Shown: piece after piece, positions 35,501-39,219 of the stretch
Numbering within the stretch: the stretch's first letter is position 1
How the letters are laid out: each line of letters opens with the position of its first letter
NCBI RefSeq assembly: GCF_000003605.2
Contig: NW_003109980.1
Location: forward strand, 225,904-265,122
DNA length: 39,219 bases
Reading direction: 5' to 3'
From: Saccoglossus kowalevskii
Lineage: Eukaryota > Hemichordata > Enteropneusta > Harrimaniidae
Position numbers and translations under genes: made by a program
Notes under the pieces: model-generated
What the model saw: only the letters and a program-made list of their open reading frames with translations
Told to the model about the DNA's origin: nothing
Database searches by the model: none

Positions 35501-38230
35501 TCGCAGTTGAACGAAAAAACATCTATTACTGCACAGCCAAGATCAGAACAGTATTGTATGTGCTCTTAAAGGGCTTACTTAATTATCCTATCAAAGCCCA
35601 ATAGATAACTGTTTGAAATTGGTCATTGTACTATTCGTCATGATTGATGCAAGACACAGTGTTTTTTCTACACTCCATCAACAGCCATTGACAAATGCTG
35701 TATGTCACACTTACTGTATAATTCTGTGTTTTGGTTTTGCTTTGTTATGTGGCAAACCAAATGCTTGATTAGTGTTTGCATTAGTAAGAAAACTATCAAT
35801 TGGGGATTTTCAGCTTCTGATGAGATTTTTGCAAGGTACTGGCAAACTGTTCAAGAATATATTATGCATATTTTATGTTTTCTTTTTTTGCTAGGAGCAA
35901 GCCATAGATATATTAACAAGATCCAGTCTTGAAGTGGAACTGTCTGCTAAGGAAAAAGAAGTAAGCAATTCACGGTTATACACGTAATATCTGGGTAAAA
36001 TGTCATAGCAAGTTTAATTGTCCAGGAAGTTCATAACCTATGGTGATTATACACATCACAATTCATATATATAGCCCTGGATAATTAAAACAATTTTTTT
36101 TCCAGTTATTTTTAATGATTGTTTAATGTTTTTTTGCATTTAAAAATTTAATATATTGGTAAAATGAAAAGATTCTGTTTGCTGTGCGAATGTTTTAATT
36201 ATCCACAACCCCAACAGTGCCACTGTTACACCAACACTGCTACTTTAATGCTTAGCATTTTCTTGTAGGTTTCACAGCTCGTAGATGATGTTCAGAGATT
36301 ACAAGCTGCCAATACTAAGTTACGAGATTCATCATCAACACAAATCGCTAAGTTAGAAGAACAGATTTCTCAAAAGGCTCTTGCATTGAAAAACCTTGTA
36401 AGTATTCATGTTATGCAAAATAACTTTGTAGTGTTCTTCCCAGGATACAAACAATGGTGTATCCATGCTTGTTGGACAACAGGAGGCTCAAAATCTTAAT
36501 TATATGCAACAATGACAATGAAAGTCAAAAAGCAAAAAGTTCTTTGGGGTTTGGCATGAACTTGTTGTAGTCTGTTTACGTAAACCAATGATCATGCGAC
36601 AGCCAATGTCAACAAATTTAATGTTTGAAGAAAAGGTTATTCCAATGTTGAAATAAAATCATAAATGAAATCGAAAAAAACGTTTTTACATGCATTGTAT
36701 ACTCATTAATTACTTGCTGAACATGACATGTGTCATCTGTATGAATTGACTTTGTAGGAAGGAAAGATTCAAAACCAAAATGATTATGAAGAAATGAAAC
36801 GAGAACTGACAATCATGAAATCAATGGAGTTTCAGTTACCTGAAGATGACACCTCTAATCAACAAAAATCACTAGAAATGTTACTATTGGAAAAGAACCG
36901 CGTCTTACAGTCAGAGAATACATCCATGAAGTTGGCAAATGCAGAGATGAGCAGTGAGTACCCTTGCCTTATCTTGTTATGTTGTAATTGGAAGGCCAAA
37001 CTTCACATGGAGCTCTACATGTGATTTGGTTTTACTCTTCCACAAGTTCATGTGTCCCTGTAGGAGGATGATACAAAAAAAAACCATTTTCGTATTCTGA
37101 AATCCTATAAAGAAATAAAATGATTACTCAAGTACATTTTTATTCTGACACCTGTGAGTTATACAAAGTGCGGGAAAAGAGTTTTCTTTTTTTACACAAA
37201 AAAAAAAAAACTTGTTCAAAATGCATATCATGTATTTGTGATGATTCTGTTCAGAATTGAGTGAGTGGAATGATTTTGAAAACAATTTCACACACACTGC
37301 ATACATTGATCCCCATTCTTCCACGACTTCATGCACTCTCATTTCTATTTGTTTTATTGTGTATCTGTTCACCTATACTACACCCTGTCTTATCAATCCC
37401 AACCAACTTGAACTGTGGACACTCCCACTTTTTATTTTAGCACTCAACTGTAATTTACAATAAGTTTAATAAATTAATTTTATTGTCCGACTGTTTTTGT
37501 TTATATATTTATTTGTCATTCCATGGGAGGTTTTGCCACAGTACAAGAAAGGTTCTTTTTAGGCTATTTACGGTTTAGATTCTCTGTTTAGACATTCATT
37601 TTTCCCAGCATTAAATTCCTGCTTTTTATTAACACATGCATCAAAATTGCAACCCTTGTCAGTTGGAAAAAAAAAATACTGAACTAAAAAAACATGAAAT
37701 TAAAAAGCTTTTGTTAACCTTTCTTGTAACTCTAGGTGGCGGCACTTCCTCCCAGTCACAACCCAGAAAGTTCACAAACAACTATCAGCTATCACAAAAT
37801 TTTACCGGCAAAGACACTAGCCGCACAGACACTAAATCTTCAGACAGTCACTGTGTGTCACAACCGTCGTCACCGCGACCTCCAGTACAACCGTTACCAG
37901 CCACTGCGTCACCAATGGGAACCGCACTGGTGACGAGAGCCATAGCTTATCCCGCTTTAAAGCAGTGCTACTTGGACTCTGGAACAATCAATACTATTGA
38001 AGTAGCCAGGATTATCAAGGATTTGCTACTAACATATAACATTGGTCAACGGGTGTTTGGTGAATACGTTCTGGCTATGTCACAAGGATCTGTGAGCGAA
38101 ATATTAGCTCGGCCAAAGTTGTGGGATAAGTTGACCGTTAAAGGACGAGAACCGTTCATCAAAATGGTAGACTTTCTTGCTGATGAAGAAAATATGCAAA
38201 CTCTACTAATAATCAATGCTAAAAAGAAAG
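14436..38230 (+). CDS. CUX1: CUX/cut-like homeobox gene (CASP/CUX), first 12 exons
   Basis: Orthologue of vertebrate CUX1/CUX2 and fly cut, a CUT-homeodomain transcription factor. In vertebrates the same locus makes the Golgi coiled-coil protein CASP from the shared 5' exons. Twelve exons (14436-14501, 18117-18227, 19206-19332, 31042-31179, 33150-33274, 33706-33782, 34178-34244, 34786-34939, 35895-35960, 36269-36397, 36758-36953, 37736-38230) give about 583 residues. Order: conserved N-terminus ([26 protein letters not shown]); coiled coil at ~60-410 with [34 protein letters not shown] and [13 protein letters not shown]; a Ser/Thr/Pro-rich linker (~420-500); and the first CUT repeat (~503-580, [12 protein letters not shown]). 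The start has a good context (AAAGATGG). Further CUT repeats, the homeodomain and CASP-specific exons lie outside. The exon 5/6 junction carries one extra base (see findings). One CUX gene is usual in invertebrates, so the 1/2 suffix is nominal. Confidence 0.95.
14640..15060. other. CpG-rich block after CUX exon 1
   Basis: About 20 CpGs in 420 bp, against very few in most of the window. It also contains a short hairpin, GCCCAGGCCGATCTGGGC (14701-14718). On the minus strand 115 codons are open (15017-14670), with a hydrophobic start, but the product resembles nothing I know. It is probably part of the unmethylated promoter domain. A hidden exon is possible. Confidence 0.35.
15061..18116. other. 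CUX intron 1, remainder
   Basis: AT-rich intron with homopolymer runs and one G-rich tract (15690-15710). Apart from the repeat relic at 17520-17645, I see no conserved block. Confidence 0.5.
17520..17645. repeat. Single-unit relic of the 98-bp repeat element
   Basis: Shares ACCATTTCT, CTAATAGAAGCC and TTTAATAGAAGCTG with 7900-8190, then AATACATATTTTACAGTA. It has one unit only and lacks ~150 bp present in the other copy. Located in CUX intron 1. Confidence 0.6.
18117..18227 (+). CDS. CUX1: CUX exon 2
   Basis: 37 codons from [16 protein letters not shown] to REFKKNTPE, nearly identical to vertebrate CUX1/CASP. The acceptor is tttacag, the donor GAG|gtaatt, phase 0. Confidence 0.96.
18890..19205 (+). 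repeat. Direct duplication covering the exon 3 acceptor
   Basis: Two ~125-140-bp copies with a 179-bp offset (AACTTGTTTA at 18901 and 19080). They share CAATTGTGCTTAG and AATTTATTGATTTTTCT. Copy 1 ends ATGGTTGGGCAAGG; copy 2 ends ATGGTTGGCAG, the real 3' splice site of CUX exon 3. Confidence 0.8.
19206..19332 (+). CDS. CUX1: CUX exon 3
   Basis: Encodes [20 protein letters not shown], then [22 protein letters not shown]. The acceptor is tggttggcag and the donor CCAG|gtaaga, leaving phase 1. The 3' splice region upstream is duplicated (see findings). Confidence 0.96.
20725..21068 (+). mobile_element. CAGGGG-type DNA transposon, copy 1
   Basis: A 344-bp non-autonomous element with perfect 14-bp inverted ends, CAGGGGTTTTTCTA and TAGAAAAACCCCTG. 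TCAAA flanks both sides (20720-20724, 21069-21073). It interrupts a unit of the surrounding GTCCG-headed repeat, which confirms insertion. The ends are hAT-like. Confidence 0.8.
21310..21344. repeat. Hairpin head of dispersed repeat
   Basis: A 35-bp near-perfect stem-loop: arms AGTCCCCGTTCGGAC and GTCCGAAAACGGGGACT around GAA. A GTCCGTCCGTCC run follows at 21360. Nearly identical to 38654-38688. Confidence 0.85.
23196..23285. repeat. 20-bp subterminal tandem repeat
   Basis: CCGCTACTCT recurs at 23196, 23216, 23236 and 23256, exactly 20 bp apart, with a degenerate fifth copy at 23276. It lies just inside the left end of the hAT-like element; GCCGCCACTCT near the right end (24242-24252) is a single inner match. 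Confidence 0.85.
23333..24143. other. Assembly gap (811 N)
   Basis: A run of unknown bases inside the hAT-like element. The true length may differ from 811. Confidence 1.
25950..26540 (+). repeat. Degenerate tandem repeat, irregular units
   Basis: Variants of TATGCATAACTGTCATATCTCAAGCA recur near 25983, 26155, 26236, 26327 and 26462. Related pieces follow each one (CCAGTGCTACAATG, GCATCAGACA). An old array in CUX intron 3. Confidence 0.55.
26541..30060. other. CUX intron 3, central unique part
   Basis: Mostly non-repetitive AT-rich DNA with no recognisable exon. It holds an X-box-like site (27047-27060), a homeodomain-type motif cluster (28640-28970) and A-tracts at 28425 and 29087. Confidence 0.4.
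28640..28970. promoter_or_regulatory. Candidate intronic enhancer
   Basis: ATTGAT/ATCAAT occurs at 28661, 28775, 28818, 28822 and 28885; TGATTAC at 28663, 28789, 28887 and 28964. ATTGAT/ATCAAT resembles CUT/ONECUT-class sites. No conservation data are available, so this is a suggestion only. Confidence 0.25.
30078..30240 (+). repeat. Dispersed TACTGTATTTGCTC repeat, copy 1
   Basis: Starts TACTGTATTTGCTC and runs through ATGTATGCTGGATCATTAAA to CACACCTCTACC. It shares ATTGTATGCCAGATCATTAA and the A-ACGCCTCT ending with 33430-33560. Short pieces also occur at 375-405 and 662-690. Confidence 0.5.
30242..30630 (+). repeat. ~158-bp tandem repeat, about 2.5 units
   Basis: Units begin near 30242, 30399 and 30557 (ACTTCTTGTTGAAAACC-like). 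They share GATTTGTTCATTTCATGATG, ATATCTTCAATT and TTTTTGGTAAAAAGTGATAT. CUX intron 3. Confidence 0.8.
31042..31179 (+). CDS. CUX1: CUX exon 4
   Basis: Encodes [20 protein letters not shown], then [26 protein letters not shown], the next block of the CASP/CUX coiled coil. The acceptor is tttttcag after an 11.7-kb intron. The donor is AAG|gtatgt, phase 1 at both ends. Confidence 0.96.
31210..31509 (+). mobile_element. CAGGGG-type DNA transposon, copy 2
   Basis: A 300-bp relative of 20725-21068, with left end CAGGGATTTTTTTAAAC, right end TAGAAAAACCCCTG and shared internal GGGGCGCAGTGCCCT. No convincing target duplication was found (CGATA versus ATCAT). It sits only 30 bp downstream of the CUX exon 4 donor. 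Confidence 0.75.
31510..33149. other. CUX intron 4, remainder
   Basis: AT-rich non-coding DNA. A weak old repeat trace (TTGAACATGTCATC, ATTTTATTCAAACTTG) is at 32824-32890. A short ATTCTGTATCA repeat (32550-32580) is also seen. Confidence 0.4.
33150..33274 (+). CDS. CUX1: CUX exon 5
   Basis: Encodes [20 protein letters not shown], then a highly charged stretch ending FAEKEK. The acceptor is tttattacag. The donor AAAAG|gtaagg leaves phase 0, which does not agree with the start of exon 6 by one base. Confidence 0.93.
33420..33560 (-). repeat. Dispersed repeat, copy 2
   Basis: CATTGTATGCCAGATCATTA and AGAAACGCCTCTC match 30130-30215. CTAATAGAGCAAGTACAGTA (33520-33540) is the reverse complement of the TACTGTA..GCTCTATTAG end. 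CUX intron 5. Confidence 0.5.
33706..33782 (+). CDS. CUX1: CUX exon 6
   Basis: From 33707 it encodes [20 protein letters not shown], then ATLQS, matching CUX1 [24 protein letters not shown]. The only good acceptor, tttcag, places the exon start at 33706, one base before the frame. The donor is AGTG|gtaagt, phase 1. Confidence 0.85.
34178..34244 (+). CDS. CUX1: CUX exon 7
   Basis: 67-bp exon encoding [19 protein letters not shown], then AAAK, matching CUX1 RTELFDLKTKYDEETTAK. The acceptor is ttttttaag, the donor CCAA|gtaagc, entering in phase 1 and leaving in phase 2. Confidence 0.92.
34320..34503. repeat. 94-bp tandem duplication
   Basis: Two copies, offset 94 bp (ACCTTTCACTTGGAACTCTG at 34327 and 34421). 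Both continue through GTGCATATGTGCATGCCAAC and ATTTCGGAAATACCTG. They lie in CUX intron 7 with old dispersed-repeat sequence (CATTCAAACTTGG) downstream. Confidence 0.85.
34786..34939 (+). CDS. CUX1: CUX exon 8
   Basis: Encodes [20 protein letters not shown], a coiled-coil stretch, and [24 protein letters not shown] is a hallmark of CUX/CASP. The acceptor is taattttag and the donor ATG|gttagt, phase 0. Confidence 0.95.
35230..35530. other. CpG-rich block in CUX intron 8
   Basis: About 18 CpGs in 300 bp within AT-rich intron. Open frames on both strands (35344-35604 plus, 35522-35274 minus) resemble no family. It could be a recent transposon fragment or an internal promoter. Confidence 0.3.
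35895..35960 (+). CDS. CUX1: CUX exon 9
   Basis: 22 codons, [16 protein letters not shown] then SAKEKE, matching CUX1 [22 protein letters not shown]. The acceptor is ttttgctag, the donor GAA|gtaagc, phase 0. Confidence 0.95.
36269..36397 (+). CDS. CUX1: CUX exon 10
   Basis: 43 codons: [18 protein letters not shown], then a Ser run and a heptad-rich tail ending ALALKNL. It matches CUX1 IAQLVEDVQRLQ...SQISQLEQQL. The acceptor is tcttgtag, the donor CTT|gtaagt. Confidence 0.95.
36758..36953 (+). CDS. CUX1: CUX exon 11
   Basis: Encodes [31 protein letters not shown] and [20 protein letters not shown], matching CUX1 DYEEVKKELNILKSMEF...LEVLLLEKNRSLQSEN. The acceptor is ctttgtag, the donor AGCA|gtgagt, leaving phase 1. 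Confidence 0.95.
36954..37735. other. CUX intron 11
   Basis: Non-coding AT-rich DNA with A-runs at 37075 and 37197. The 12-bp A run near 37200 and others may be unreliable in the assembly. No repeat family recognised. Confidence 0.5.
37736..38230 (+). CDS. CUX1: CUX exon 12 with CUT repeat 1
   Basis: This 495-bp exon encodes a Ser/Thr/Pro/Gln-rich linker, then the first CUT repeat. In the repeat, [11 protein letters not shown] starts the helical bundle, [20 protein letters not shown] (~520-539) carries the conserved DNA-contacting segment, and [20 protein letters not shown] follows. The acceptor is aactctag, the donor AAAG|gtaaga, phase 1. The upstream open frame (from 37636) is intronic. 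Confidence 0.96.
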
Positions 38231-38653
38231 GTAAGAGTTTCTATGAATATTTTCTGTATTGGGCTTAATTATTCTCTGGGTTGTATTTTCATTTATTTTG
38301 CTGATTGCAAAATATACTAATTAAAATTATATCCCAGTGAATATGCAAAGTTACGAGTAAAATGTATCCTTTACACACCTTTAAATAAAAAGACTATGAT
38401 TATTCCGGCAAAATCAAATCAACCGAAATTAAACCCACTGAATATTGAGGAGATGAGCTCCTACATGTACATGTACAAGACTATTATTGAAACATGACAG
38501 AATCAATTAGGTATCATATTACAATTAAACTGCCCAGAGAATGTAATTGTAAAAATATGAAAACCAGGACTTGCATTACACATAGTCAAGTACCCAAAAC
38601 TTAAATTAGTAGTCTTATTTTTAGTTCACAAATTCACCAGGAAAACAATTATT

Positions 38654-39219
38654 AGTCCCCGTTCGGACGCAGTCCGAAAACGGGGACTTATGTTTTGCCC
38701 TGTGTGCGTCCGTGCGTCCGTGATCACCTGTATCTTGAACATGCATGGACCGATTAAGTTCAAACTTCACTCATACATCACACCTTATATGGGACATATG
38801 CACATGCATTTTTTTCATGATCCGATTAACGATAGCCGAATAGCGGCCATTTTAAGGCCGAAAATGCATCAAAATCGCACATTTTCACCATTCCGGACCC
38901 GGATCTCAGTTATGCATGGACGGATTTTGTTCAAATTTGGTACATACATTAAACATAATAGGACCTTGATGCACGTCATTTTTTTTTTTGGATCGGGTTC
39001 GAAATGGCCGACTGGCGGCCATTTTGTTTTAAAGAATTCAGTTCTGGATCCGTATCCGAGACATGTCTGGATTGATCAAGTTCAAACTTCACACACACAA
39101 GGTACATCATATCACAAATATGTATGTGCATTTGTTTCATGATCTCATTAACGATAGCCAAATAGCGGCCATTTTAAGGCCGAAAATGCATCAAAATCGC
39201 CACATTTTCACCATTCCGG
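38654..39219 (+). repeat. Hairpin-headed GTCCG repeat, runs off the edge
   Basis: Starts with a hairpin (38654-38688, arms AGTCCCCGTTCGGAC and GTCCGAAAACGGGGACT), then GTGCGTCCGTGCGTCCGTG. Units follow with ATAGCGGCCATTTTAAGGCC (38837 and 39162) and TGGCCGACTGGCGGCCATTT. The same sequence recurs ~322 bp apart. It lies in CUX intron 12. Confidence 0.85.

Noticed and set aside
37636..37735. Extension of CUX exon 12 upstream to an ATG at 37636
   Set aside because: The aactctag acceptor at 37728-37735 joins exon 11 in the right phase; the extension is poly-Lys/AT intron sequence.
38690..39142. 150-codon open frame on the plus strand
   Set aside because: It lies entirely in the hairpin-headed repeat, and the product mirrors those at 21292-22162.
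1..39219. Bacterial or viral genes, CRISPR arrays, tRNA or rRNA genes
   Set aside because: No arrays with unique spacers, no cloverleaf or rRNA core sequence, and no compact operon-like coding were seen.

Overview
This is eukaryotic genomic DNA from an AT-rich, intron-rich and repeat-rich animal genome. No prokaryotic features are present. Two conserved protein-coding genes lie head to head and account for essentially all of the real coding sequence. The exon sequences look like an invertebrate bilaterian, probably a marine one; repeats with GTCCGTCCGTC tracts are common in such genomes. I cannot fix the phylum from sequence alone.

Minus strand, 14122 down to 891: the gene for nucleoporin NUP88. 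Twelve coding exons could be placed with compatible splice phases and give about 607 residues: the N-terminal beta-propeller and the first part of the C-terminal coiled coil. The last ~110-130 residues expected for the family and the stop codon were not found in 1-890 and probably lie beyond the left edge.

Plus strand, 14436 to 38230: the single CUX/cut-like gene (vertebrate CUX1/CUX2, with the N-terminus shared with the CASP isoform). Twelve coding exons give about 583 residues: the conserved N-terminus, the long CASP-type coiled coil, a low-complexity linker and the first CUT DNA-binding repeat. The remaining CUT repeats, the homeodomain and any CASP-specific exons would lie beyond the right edge. 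One exon junction (exon 5/6) carries one base too many for the reading frame.

The two start codons are 313 bp apart, so the genes probably share a bidirectional promoter (14123-14435). NUP88 acts at the nuclear pore and CUX is a transcription factor or Golgi coiled-coil protein; no functional link is needed to explain the arrangement.

Introns hold most of the interest. CUX intron 3 (11.7 kb) carries a cluster of GTCCG-headed repeats with a terminal hairpin (20285-22400), interrupted by a small CAGGGG-type transposon. Next comes a 2.5-kb element with PIF/Harbinger-like ends and a TAA duplication (22612-25135), itself split by a hAT-like element with 14-bp perfect inverted ends and a 5-bp duplication. 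That inner element contains the 811-bp assembly gap. NUP88 introns carry a 98-bp minisatellite, a small inverted-repeat element, a ~79-bp inverted duplication, a non-LTR retrotransposon fragment and a tandem array of the GTCCG-type repeat. No tRNA, rRNA, CRISPR or defence system was recognised, and no clearly novel gene system was found.
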